From the NCBI GenBank assembly GCA_902566635.1, contig CACFJP010000012.1, forward strand, positions 1 through 45,799: a stretch of DNA of 45,799 nucleotides, written 5' to 3'. The translations under genes and the position numbers were made by a program. The notes under the pieces were generated by a model, which worked only from the letters and a program-made list of their open reading frames with translations, was not told the origin of the DNA and made no database searches. Within the stretch, counting starts at the first letter, position 1. The number at the start of each line of letters is the position of its first letter. This DNA is from an uncultured Bacteroidota bacterium (GTDB lineage: Bacteria > Bacteroidota > Bacteroidia > Flavobacteriales > Flavobacteriaceae). Positions 8,100 through 15,447 of the stretch are shown here, in pieces.

Positions 8100-8861
8100 A
8101 TGATAAGAATAGAAAACATACACAAACAGTTTGACGGCAATGCCGTACTAAAAGGGATTTCAACTGAATTTAAGAGAGGAAAAACAAATTTAGTAATTGG
8201 TCAAAGTGGTTCTGGCAAAACTGTTTTACTCAAAATTCTTCTAGGTATATTTACCCCAAACAGTGGTGAAATTTATTTTGACAATACCTCATTTTCTTCC
8301 ATGTCGGAGGATGAACATAGGGTTCTGCGGAGAGAAATCGGTATGGTTTTTCAAGGAAGTGCACTATTTGATTCGATGAGTGTGGTTGAAAATGTTCTGT
8401 TTCCAATGCGAATGCTAACGAAGTTTTCAGAAGCAGAAATGATCGATCAAGCTGAAACTGTCATCGAACGTGTAAACCTGATAGATGCAAAACATAAATT
8501 ACCCAATGAAATATCAGGCGGTATGCAAAAGCGTGTCGCCATTGCTCGGGCAGTTGTGATGCGACCCAAATATCTCTTTTGTGACGAACCCAACTCTGGT
8601 CTTGACCCAAAAACAGCTATTGTTATCGACAACCTCATCCAAGAACTCACAAAAGAGTATGACATTACCACTGTCATAAATTCGCATGATATGAATTCAG
8701 TAATGGAAATTGGCGAAACCATTCTTTTTTTGAAAGATGGTAATAAATCGTGGGAAGGGTCGAATAAAAACATATTTAAAACTGATAACGAAGCAGTAAC
8801 AGACTTTGTCTACTCATCAAATTTATTCAAAAAAGTACGAAAGCTTTATCTAAACGATTAA
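8100..8861 (+). CDS. mlaF: MlaF-type ABC transporter ATP-binding protein
   Basis: A 253-aa cytoplasmic ATPase with Walker A GQSGSGKT (34-41), Q-loop VFQGS (around 83-87), signature SGGMQKR (139-145), Walker B YLFCDEPNSGLD (158-169) and the H-loop in NSHDM. SGGMQKRVAIAR and DEPNSGLDP are the forms typical of MlaF rather than of importer ATPases. It starts 1 nt after the mlaE stop, so the two are co-transcribed and probably translationally coupled. Its TAA interlocks with the stop of the convergent DUF389 gene in TTAA at 8858-8861. Confidence 0.93.
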   Translation: MIRIENIHKQFDGNAVLKGISTEFKRGKTNLVIGQSGSGKTVLLKILLGIFTPNSGEIYFDNTSFSSMSEDEHRVLRREIGMVFQGSALFDSMSVVENVLFPMRMLTKFSEAEMIDQAETVIERVNLIDAKHKLPNEISGGMQKRVAIARAVVMRPKYLFCDEPNSGLDPKTAIVIDNLIQELTKEYDITTVINSHDMNSVMEIGETILFLKDGNKSWEGSNKNIFKTDNEAVTDFVYSSNLFKKVRKLYLND

Positions 8862-10294
8862 TTTCTTTCGAGGATAAAGGGTTGCTCCCTTAGCTGAATC
8901 GACAACCAATTTCGCAAACGATCTTCCTCAGATGTGATAGCGATTGAATCTAAAGAAGAATCCCACTGCATACGAAAGACTGCAATTGTGTCAATCTTAT
9001 CGAAGTTTGAAATATAAGTTTGCGCATAACTCAATTCACGCACAAAAGGGCTGATTACTCTCAGCTCTGCAATGATTTGATCAAAAGATATATGATCTTT
9101 GGTTTGATGGTTAAGCTCCCCTATTTTAATTTGAAGTGATTCAATCTCATTTTGCTGTCGTATTAGCTCCAATGAGTCTCGTTTGCGCAACTCAATCAAA
9201 TATCGCTGCTGGTCAAACTGATCGACTTCTCTTTCCAATTGGTTGATAATCAACTCTGCGCTGCTGAGTGACTCATAAGATTTAATCCTCTCCATCAACA
9301 AGCGCACAACCGCTGGATCTAGTGGTGCAACTCCAAAAGAGTTGATCACTAATTTGGGTTGAATATCATCTGGCTCAATACGTGCTGTTTGACGAAGATA
9401 ATCGGCATTGTCAATCCCCTTAAGTTCATTCTCTAAAAACAATTGTGCAGCAGCTTGAAAACGACTCTGTTGTAATACATCAACAAAAGTAAATCCAGCA
9501 GGTATCGCCATCAATAAAGCCAAGAATGTTGCTAAGCGAGATATACGCAGTCGTTTTTTAGCATTTGCATACTCTATCATAGGGAATCGTAATAGTTTGA
9601 CCACCAAATAGGCAGCAAGGGCGATAAAACTTGCATTGATGGCAAATAAATACAATGCCCCAAATGCATAATCGAAGTTGGAATACGCAAGTGCATAACC
9701 AACAGTGCAAAGGGGTGGCATGAGGGCAGTGGCAATGGCAACGCCAAAAATGACAGAGGCAATTGCACCTTTTTTTGTTCGTGCAATGATCAAGGCTAAA
9801 CCCCCAAAAAAGGCGATCAATACGTCTCTAATATCTGGACTCACGCGAGCCAGAAGCTCACTCGACTCCTCGCGAAGTGGAAAAAGTACGAAAAAAAGAA
9901 AGGCAGTGATGACACTTAACAAAACCATCACGCCAAAGTTCAGCAACGACCGACGAAGCGTTGCCAAGTCATTAATCGCCAAGGACACACCTACACCCAA
10001 AACAGGTCCCATGAGAGGTGCTATTAACATTGCGCCAATCACAACTGCAGTGGAATTGGCGTTCAATCCAATGGAAGCAAGAAAAATGGAGCAGATCAAT
10101 ACCCAAGCAGTAGCACCTTTGAAAGGGATGTCATCTTGTATCGCTTGAATTGTTGCTCTGTAATCTGTATCTTTACGAATAGATAAAAGGGTAGCCATAA
10201 ATCGAAAAAGGCTTTTAAAAAACCCTTTTGCATCTTGCTGAACTTCAGCTTTGGCAGCATTGGTTTCTTCTGAAAAATCAAATTTAGATTCCAC
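8858..10294 (-). CDS. DUF389 / TIGR00341 family membrane protein
   Basis: A 478-aa protein with a cytoplasmic N terminus (about 60 aa), then about six membrane helices between residues 65 and 265. Family motifs include STAVVIGAMLIAPLMGP and ATALMPPLCTVGYAL, conserved in DUF389. The C-terminal 200 residues are soluble, with a probable coiled coil (about 335-400, rich in Glu, Gln and Leu). The function of DUF389 proteins is unknown. The start codon is GTG at 10294, 12 nt behind the SprT-like stop; no better ATG exists. It is the last gene of the pdhA-pdhC-SDR-SprT run on this strand, and its stop codon interlocks with that of mlaF. Confidence 0.85.
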   Translation of the reverse strand: MESKFDFSEETNAAKAEVQQDAKGFFKSLFRFMATLLSIRKDTDYRATIQAIQDDIPFKGATAWVLICSIFLASIGLNANSTAVVIGAMLIAPLMGPVLGVGVSLAINDLATLRRSLLNFGVMVLLSVITAFLFFVLFPLREESSELLARVSPDIRDVLIAFFGGLALIIARTKKGAIASVIFGVAIATALMPPLCTVGYALAYSNFDYAFGALYLFAINASFIALAAYLVVKLLRFPMIEYANAKKRLRISRLATFLALLMAIPAGFTFVDVLQQSRFQAAAQLFLENELKGIDNADYLRQTARIEPDDIQPKLVINSFGVAPLDPAVVRLLMERIKSYESLSSAELIINQLEREVDQFDQQRYLIELRKRDSLELIRQQNEIESLQIKIGELNHQTKDHISFDQIIAELRVISPFVRELSYAQTYISNFDKIDTIAVFRMQWDSSLDSIAITSEEDRLRNWLSIQLREQPFILERN

Positions 10295-10306
10295 TCGTTG
10301 ATATCT

Positions 10307-10903
10307 TTATTTCTCAACTATCTGAACCTCACTGTGAGCAGCGAAGAGATAAGTTCTTTTGGTTGCAAGCTCAATGCAAGCATAGCGTTTTCTACGCAAT
10401 TGTCCAAGCTCGTAGAACTTTCCATTGCTTGCTTGAAAGCGAGTGCCAGTTCCTAACTCAAAAATAAAGTTTTTATCATTAGCAGGGTCATATTGCTTTA
10501 GTGCAATTGCCAATTGAGGGTCTGCGTCTAGAGTCGCTTTCGGATTCATCATATGCTTTGCCAAAAGCCCCATTAGGTTTTCAGGAAAAATTTGATCTTG
10601 CAGAAATGGCAGCATTTGCACTTTAAATGTTTGTTTCCAAATCGAACCATGCGGTTGGGTTCTGAATGGGTGTTGCTGCATCACCAACCAATGAGCCCAC
10701 TCATGGATAAAAGTGATTAAAAATCGATAGGGGTTTTCCATTTTATTTAAGGTGATCTGAAATCTTCCATCAGGAAATTTTCGAAAATCCCCATGCTTTG
10801 ATCGTCTTGGATTGACAACACGAATAGAGACTGGATGGTCTTTGACCAAATTGAGACATCGAGAACGCGCATTGAATGGCAAATACGTTGTAAAAGCACT
10901 CAT
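10307..10903 (-). CDS. SprT-like zinc metalloprotein
   Basis: A 198-aa protein with the SprT-like fold. The zinc-binding HExxH is HEWAH (residues 67-71) in the helix FLITFIHEWAHWLV, preceded by the strand pattern FPDGRFQITLNK typical of this group, in which the metal site sits after a substrate-like beta-hairpin. Family members are putative metalloproteases; the eukaryotic relatives (Spartan) act on DNA-protein crosslinks, but the bacterial role is not established. The start ATG overlaps the stop of the SDR gene by 4 nt, indicating translational coupling within the pdh operon. Confidence 0.8.
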   Translation of the reverse strand: MSAFTTYLPFNARSRCLNLVKDHPVSIRVVNPRRSKHGDFRKFPDGRFQITLNKMENPYRFLITFIHEWAHWLVMQQHPFRTQPHGSIWKQTFKVQMLPFLQDQIFPENLMGLLAKHMMNPKATLDADPQLAIALKQYDPANDKNFIFELGTGTRFQASNGKFYELGQLRRKRYACIELATKRTYLFAAHSEVQIVEK

Positions 10904-11577
10904 GGGGTGGATTGACTGATCGGAAGTACTTTACCGTTGTACAAATGATGCCCGTTGAGTGAAAAGTCGGCGATATAAGTTGCCATTTGTGGTGCTGAAA
11001 CAGGCGCTTTGTAGTCTGGAAATACCTCTGCAAGCATCTCTGTTTGAACAGCTCCCAATGCCAAGGCGTTACAGCGTGGGCCATTGTCTTTAAACTCCTC
11101 AGCTAATAGCTCGGTAAGTATTCCCAAGGCACCCTTACTACTACTGTAGGCAGCCAATCCTGGAAATTTGGCAGTGCCATTGATACCTCCCATACTGCTG
11201 ATGTTGAGAATATGACTATCTTTTGTCAGCAATGGAAGCAGATGACGAATCAATTGAGCAGCCCCAAAAACATTGACACGATAAACAGCTTCAAAATCAG
11301 CATATGTGGTCTCAGCAAATGGCTTGTTGATAAGCATTCCAGCATTGTTGATGACAGCATCAAAATAATCAACTCCACATGATTGAACCCAATCGACTAT
11401 TTGTTGTTCTTCAGAAAGGTCGATTGATACAGTGTGTATACCTTTAATCTTATTGAGTTCGTCTGTGTTTCGAGACAAAGCCCAAACCTCATGCCTCAAG
11501 TCCAAAAACCTATCAACCAACGCGCGACCAATCCCACGACTGGCACCAGTTACAATGACACGTTTAGGAGATTGCAT
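10900..11577 (-). CDS. Short-chain dehydrogenase/reductase (SDR)
   Basis: A 225-aa classical SDR. The Rossmann cofactor loop TGASRGIG is at residues 10-17, NNAG follows about residue 80, and the catalytic Tyr-x3-Lys is in AAYSSSKGALG with an upstream SSMGG serine. It reduces or oxidises an unknown carbonyl substrate with NAD(P)H. The open frame extends to 11679, inside pdhC, but SDR homology begins at MQSPKRVIVTGAS, so ATG 11577 is the start, 4 nt after the pdhC stop. It is tightly linked with pdhC upstream and the SprT-like gene downstream, yet nothing in its sequence links it to pyruvate metabolism. Confidence 0.85.
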   Translation of the reverse strand: MQSPKRVIVTGASRGIGRALVDRFLDLRHEVWALSRNTDELNKIKGIHTVSIDLSEEQQIVDWVQSCGVDYFDAVINNAGMLINKPFAETTYADFEAVYRVNVFGAAQLIRHLLPLLTKDSHILNISSMGGINGTAKFPGLAAYSSSKGALGILTELLAEEFKDNGPRCNALALGAVQTEMLAEVFPDYKAPVSAPQMATYIADFSLNGHHLYNGKVLPISQSTP

Positions 11578-11581
11578 AGTT

Positions 11582-13189
11582 TTAAATGACCAAGCGTAAG
11601 GGTTGTTCGATATATTCCCGAAGAGTTTGAAGGAATTGCGCACCTGTAACACCATCAACTGTTCGATGGTCGCATGCAAGTGTTAGTTTCATTGTGCTTC
11701 CAACGACAATCTCTCCATCTTTAACAACTGGCTTTTGTACAATTGCACCAACGGAAAGTATGGCTGAGTTGGGTTGGTTGATGATCGATGTAAATTCATA
11801 TATCCCAAACATACCGAGGTTAGAAATGGTAAAAGTACTTCCTTCCATTTCGTCAGGTGCAAGTTTTTTGTCACGAGCACGAACAGCGTAATCTTTGACT
11901 TGTGTACCAATTTGTGGTAATGTCATTTCATCTGCAAATCGCACAACAGGAACAACCAATCCATCAGGAACAGCGACTGCTACACCAATATGAACGTGGT
12001 GATTGAGCTGCATGCGATCATCAAACCAGCGTGAATTTACCTGTGGGTGTTGTTTAAGTGCCAAAGCTGTTGCTTTTATAACGATGTCATTAAATGATAT
12101 TTTGTTGTCAGGCAGCTCATTGTATTGCTTTCGGAATGCAATGGCAGCATCCATATCAAATTCTACAGAAAGGTAGTAATGAGGTGCACTAAATTTAGAC
12201 TCTGCAAGTCTTTTGGCAATCACTTTTCGCATTTGCGAATTTGGAATGTCCTCTGACAACTCCTGTCCTTTTGGTACAAATTGTGTTGCAGTTGATGTTG
12301 AACTGGGGACAAACTGTTCGATATCACGCTTTACGATTCTACCGTGCTCACCTGACCCTTGTACTTGACTAAGTTCAATTCCTTTTTCAGCAGCCATTTT
12401 TTTGGCAAGGGGTGATGCCATAATCCTTTGATTGCTATTGGCAGAAGCCTGTAACACTGTTTTTTCTACAGTTTCAGATGGCTTGGTCGTAGTCCTTGGT
12501 GGTGGTGCATCAGCGGTGGTTGTTTTTGGCTCTTCTGTCTTGGGAATATCTACGCTTGATGCTGCAGCCAAAACAGCAGCAACATCAGTTCCACTAGGAC
12601 CAATGATCGCAAGCAAGCTATCAACAGCAGCTGATTCGCCTACTTGTACACCAATGTGTAACAACTCTCCTGCATAAAAAGACTCAAACTCCATTGTGGC
12701 TTTGTCAGTTTCAATTTCAGCGAGAATATCTCCTTCTTCAACTTTATCACCTACTTTCTTAAGCCATGAAGATACTGTTCCTTCTTCCATGGTGTCACTT
12801 AAACGAGGCATTTTGACAACCTCAACACCTTCTGGTATGGTTGCTGCTGACTGTTGTGTAAACTCTTCAGGCTGCGATTCTTCTACTTTTGGGGTTTCTT
12901 CTGTAGCAGCTGTCGCTGACTCCCCATTGAGCAAACCACTGATATCCTCACCCTCGTCGCCAATGATGGCAAGCAAACTATCTACAGCAGCACTTTCACC
13001 TTCTGCAATTCCGATATGCAATAAATAACCTTCATTGAAAGACTCAAACTCCATTGTGGCTTTGTCAGTTTCAATTTCAGCTAGAATATCTCCCTCTTCA
13101 ACTTTATCACCTACTTTCTTGAGCCATGTAGATATTGTTCCTTCTTCCATGGTATCACTCAATCGCGGCATGTTTACTATAATCGCCAT
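11582..13189 (-). CDS. pdhC: Pyruvate dehydrogenase E2, dihydrolipoamide acetyltransferase (two lipoyl domains)
   Basis: A 535-aa E2 core subunit. Two nearly identical lipoyl domains occupy about residues 1-80 and 121-200, with the lipoylated lysines in ETDKATMEFES (Lys43 and Lys163). A Thr/Pro/Ala-rich linker leads to the E1/E3-binding domain (about 255-293: ASPLAKKMAAEKGIE...GRIVKRDI) and then the catalytic acetyltransferase domain with His508 and Asp512 in DHRTVDG. It transfers acetyl from E1 to CoA. The gene starts one base after pdhA stops, and the pair forms the front of the operon. E1-beta and E3 are not in the window. The lipoyl-coding DNA is itself a direct repeat. Confidence 0.97.
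   Translation of the reverse strand: MAIIVNMPRLSDTMEEGTISTWLKKVGDKVEEGDILAEIETDKATMEFESFNEGYLLHIGIAEGESAAVDSLLAIIGDEGEDISGLLNGESATAATEETPKVEESQPEEFTQQSAATIPEGVEVVKMPRLSDTMEEGTVSSWLKKVGDKVEEGDILAEIETDKATMEFESFYAGELLHIGVQVGESAAVDSLLAIIGPSGTDVAAVLAAASSVDIPKTEEPKTTTADAPPPRTTTKPSETVEKTVLQASANSNQRIMASPLAKKMAAEKGIELSQVQGSGEHGRIVKRDIEQFVPSSTSTATQFVPKGQELSEDIPNSQMRKVIAKRLAESKFSAPHYYLSVEFDMDAAIAFRKQYNELPDNKISFNDIVIKATALALKQHPQVNSRWFDDRMQLNHHVHIGVAVAVPDGLVVPVVRFADEMTLPQIGTQVKDYAVRARDKKLAPDEMEGSTFTISNLGMFGIYEFTSIINQPNSAILSVGAIVQKPVVKDGEIVVGSTMKLTLACDHRTVDGVTGAQFLQTLREYIEQPLRLVI
12678..12811 (-). repeat. Direct repeat copy encoding lipoyl domain 2 of PdhC
   Basis: This stretch matches 13038-13171 at an offset of exactly 360 bp, with about ten differences. 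The first 44 bases on the plus strand (12678-12721) are identical in both copies. It encodes the N-terminal half of the second lipoyl domain. Confidence 0.85.
13038..13171 (-). repeat. Direct repeat copy encoding lipoyl domain 1 of PdhC
   Basis: Partner of the copy at 12678-12811. The 360-bp offset equals 120 codons, so recombination between the copies would stay in frame and yield an E2 with a single lipoyl domain. Confidence 0.85.
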
Positions 13190-13190
13190 T

Positions 13191-14189
13191 TTATAATTTG
13201 TGTGCTATAAATGGATAATCTTTTTGCTCATAAACAGCATCATACATCAAAGATGTTTCTGGGTATGGTGAGGATTCTGCAAAGTCTGCGCATTCTTGTA
13301 CCCGTTTTTTTACATCAGCATCTATACTAGTCAACTCATCTTCAGTGGCAAATTCATTTTTCAAAATATGTTCACGCACTTGCGTAATTGGATCTATTTT
13401 TCGATACTCATTCACCTCATCTTTCGTTCGGTAATGCTGCGCATCAGACATAGAATGACCTCGATATCGATATGTTTTTGCTTCTAGGAAAGTAGGGCCA
13501 TCTCCTTTACGTGCTCTGTTGATTGCTTCCGAAATACCTTCTGCAACTTTCACAGGGTCCATTCCGTCTATCGGACCGCAGGGCATTTCATACCCCAAGC
13601 CCAACTTCCAGATATCGGTGTGATTGGCAGTTCGTTCAACAGAAGTACCCATGGCATAGCCGTTGTTCTCAACGATAAAAACTACAGGTAGTTTCCATAG
13701 CATTGCTAGGTTTAGCGTTTCGTGAAGTGAACCTTGTCGGACTGCACCATCGCCCATATAACATAAAGTTACAGCATCACTTCCATGATATTTATCACCA
13801 AAAGCCATTCCGGCACCAAGTGGGATCTGACCACCAACAATTCCATGACCCCCATGAAAACGATGTTCTTTGGAAAAAATATGCATTGAGCCTCCTAGAC
13901 CCTGAGAAGTACCTGTTGCTTTTCCATACAATTCTGCCATCACTTTTTTGGGATCAACGCCCATACCAATTGGTTGAACATGATTCCGATAAGCAGTTAT
14001 CATACGATCTTTGGACAGATCCATCGCGTGTAGTGAACCAGCAAGAACAGCCTCTTGTCCATTATACAAGTGTAAAAACCCTCGTACTTTTTGCTGTATA
14101 TAAACAGCTGCTAGCTTGTCTTCAAACTTACGCCAAAAAAGCATATTCTCGTACCACGCAACATAGGTTTCTTTGGTAACTTCTTTCAT
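13191..14189 (-). CDS. pdhA: Pyruvate dehydrogenase E1 component, alpha subunit
   Basis: A 332-aa E1-alpha. The thiamine diphosphate motif begins at YMGDGAVRQG and ends at VENNGYAMGT, and the phosphorylation-loop-like YRYRGHSMSDAQHYR follows. With E1-beta (not in this window) it decarboxylates pyruvate and acetylates the lipoyl groups of PdhC, encoded 1 nt downstream. The open frame extends to 14222, but that ATG overlaps a TACCTTTG promoter element (14220-14227) and so cannot be on the transcript. ATG 14189 gives MKEVTKETYVAWYE, the usual N terminus, and is chosen. Confidence 0.96.
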   Translation of the reverse strand: MKEVTKETYVAWYENMLFWRKFEDKLAAVYIQQKVRGFLHLYNGQEAVLAGSLHAMDLSKDRMITAYRNHVQPIGMGVDPKKVMAELYGKATGTSQGLGGSMHIFSKEHRFHGGHGIVGGQIPLGAGMAFGDKYHGSDAVTLCYMGDGAVRQGSLHETLNLAMLWKLPVVFIVENNGYAMGTSVERTANHTDIWKLGLGYEMPCGPIDGMDPVKVAEGISEAINRARKGDGPTFLEAKTYRYRGHSMSDAQHYRTKDEVNEYRKIDPITQVREHILKNEFATEDELTSIDADVKKRVQECADFAESSPYPETSLMYDAVYEQKDYPFIAHKL

Positions 14190-14219
14190 AAAATCAATAT
14201 CTTTAGTGATATTTGACTG

Positions 14220-14251
14220 CAAAGGTAATGCTTTCGCAGTTTGTGTAAAAA
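14220..14251 (-). promoter_or_regulatory. Promoter of the pdhA operon with an overlapping dyad
   Basis: The minus strand carries TACCTTTG (14220-14227), an exact -7 match, and TTTTT at 14247-14251, 19 nt upstream, as a -33 element. A perfect inverted repeat CAGTTT-N6-AAACTG (14237-14254) covers the -33 region and may be an operator. Confidence 0.6.
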
Positions 14252-14287
14252 CTGAAAAAGCAATTATGCAAACAATGTTAATAGTGA

Positions 14288-15439
14288 TTAGTCCTCCTGG
14301 CTATCGCCAAAATTGAATGTAAGGGAGAATCGCAGCGTGTTTTCGAGAGGGTTGATGACTTTTGTGGCTGAAATTAAATATGAAAGATCAATATCAACGA
14401 CGTTGTATTTAAAGCCTGCTCCCAATGTGATAAACTTTCTTGCCCCTTTTAGTTCATGCTCGTTAAAATATCCTGCACGAAGAGCAAAAGCGTTGTTATA
14501 ATTAAATTCGGCTCCTAAAGCCCAGGTAAACTCTTGCAACTCTTCACTGAATCCATCTGGCGCATCTCCAAACGACTTAAAAATTCCGCTGAGAAAACTC
14601 ACATCAGGTTGGACATATCCAGTGATGATTTCTTCTCCATCGGCGTTTGTGGAAACAATGGGTTCGCTTGGGGTTGGCACAAGCAATTTATTAATTTCTA
14701 GACCCAAAGTTAGGGTGTTATAGCTGTCGAGAATAATATCAAGACCTCCACCTAGTTTAAGGTTTGTTGGTAAGAAATCTGCATATCCGTCTGTTTCGTA
14801 AGTCAACTTAGGTCCAAGGTTACTTATGTAAAATCCACCACGCCACTTGCCGTCAAAATTGTCTAGGCTTAGCTCACCAGATTGGTAATACCCTGAAATT
14901 CCAAAGGCTACTGTGCTGGCCGCTGAGGCATCATCAGTTCCAGAGCCAAGTTTTAAATCAGAATTTATAAACGCACCTGTAACCCCCATAGAAAATGATT
15001 CATTGAGCTTTAAAGCATAAGAAAAGTCCAATACAAATTCATTTGGACGCTCGATAAGAGGGTTGATAAAATCGGCAGGTGTTTGGCCAATTTCTATTTC
15101 GCCTAAACTAAAATATTTTAGGCTTGTTGCCCAAGCTGCACGTTCTGAAATAACCTTGTAATAGGAAACATTTGCCAAGAAAATATCATTGACCAATTGA
15201 CTTAGGTAGGGAGTGTAGCTCACGCCAATTCCTGATTCGCTAGGAGCAAAACTGTACTTTGAAGGATTCCAGTTTTGAGAAAAAGCATCAGGTGAAGTTG
15301 CAACCCCTTGTTCGCCCATACCAGCTGATCTTGCATCAGAGGTTATAAGTAAAAAAGGAACTCCAGTTGTAATGACTCGATTTTGACTGTATAAAAGTGA
15401 TGTAAATAAGATCAATAATAGACCAAAAGATTTTTTCAT
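14288..15439 (-). CDS. porV: PorV, type IX secretion system outer-membrane shuttle/attachment protein
   Basis: A 383-aa outer-membrane beta-barrel with a signal peptide (MKKSFGLLLILFTSLLYSQ). The N-terminal region TGVPFLLITSDARSAGMGEQGVATSPDAFSQNWNPSK is the conserved PorV/LptO signature (FadL-like family); the rest alternates strands typical of barrels and ends in RFSLTFNFGDSQED. PorV receives cargo from the SprA translocon and delivers it to PorU for removal of the C-terminal sorting domain. The gene follows porU by 8 nt, as in other Flavobacteriia. The intergenic region to pdhA holds only the pdhA promoter; the cytidine deaminase gene I recall at this place in relatives is absent. Confidence 0.93.
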   Translation of the reverse strand: MKKSFGLLLILFTSLLYSQNRVITTGVPFLLITSDARSAGMGEQGVATSPDAFSQNWNPSKYSFAPSESGIGVSYTPYLSQLVNDIFLANVSYYKVISERAAWATSLKYFSLGEIEIGQTPADFINPLIERPNEFVLDFSYALKLNESFSMGVTGAFINSDLKLGSGTDDASAASTVAFGISGYYQSGELSLDNFDGKWRGGFYISNLGPKLTYETDGYADFLPTNLKLGGGLDIILDSYNTLTLGLEINKLLVPTPSEPIVSTNADGEEIITGYVQPDVSFLSGIFKSFGDAPDGFSEELQEFTWALGAEFNYNNAFALRAGYFNEHELKGARKFITLGAGFKYNVVDIDLSYLISATKVINPLENTLRFSLTFNFGDSQED

Positions 15440-15447
15440 ACCAAATT

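Noticed and set aside
9705-10148. 147-codon open frame antisense to the DUF389 gene
   Set aside because: Composition (many Ala, Thr, Lys, Pro) reflects the complement of membrane-helix codons; there is no start context or similarity.
12432-13028. Two Ser/Thr/Ala-rich open frames antisense to pdhC (81 and 110 codons)
   Set aside because: They mirror the lipoyl repeats and the linker; the apparent internal repeat is a by-product of the duplicated lipoyl domain.
12678-13171. CRISPR or mobile-repeat explanation for the direct repeat
   Set aside because: Only two copies, both coding for lipoyl domains in frame; a domain duplication explains them fully.
13703-14179. 158-codon open frame antisense to pdhA
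   Set aside because: The opposite strand encodes a fully conserved E1-alpha; the antisense product has no recognisable domain and is His/Gln-rich, as expected from a shadow frame.
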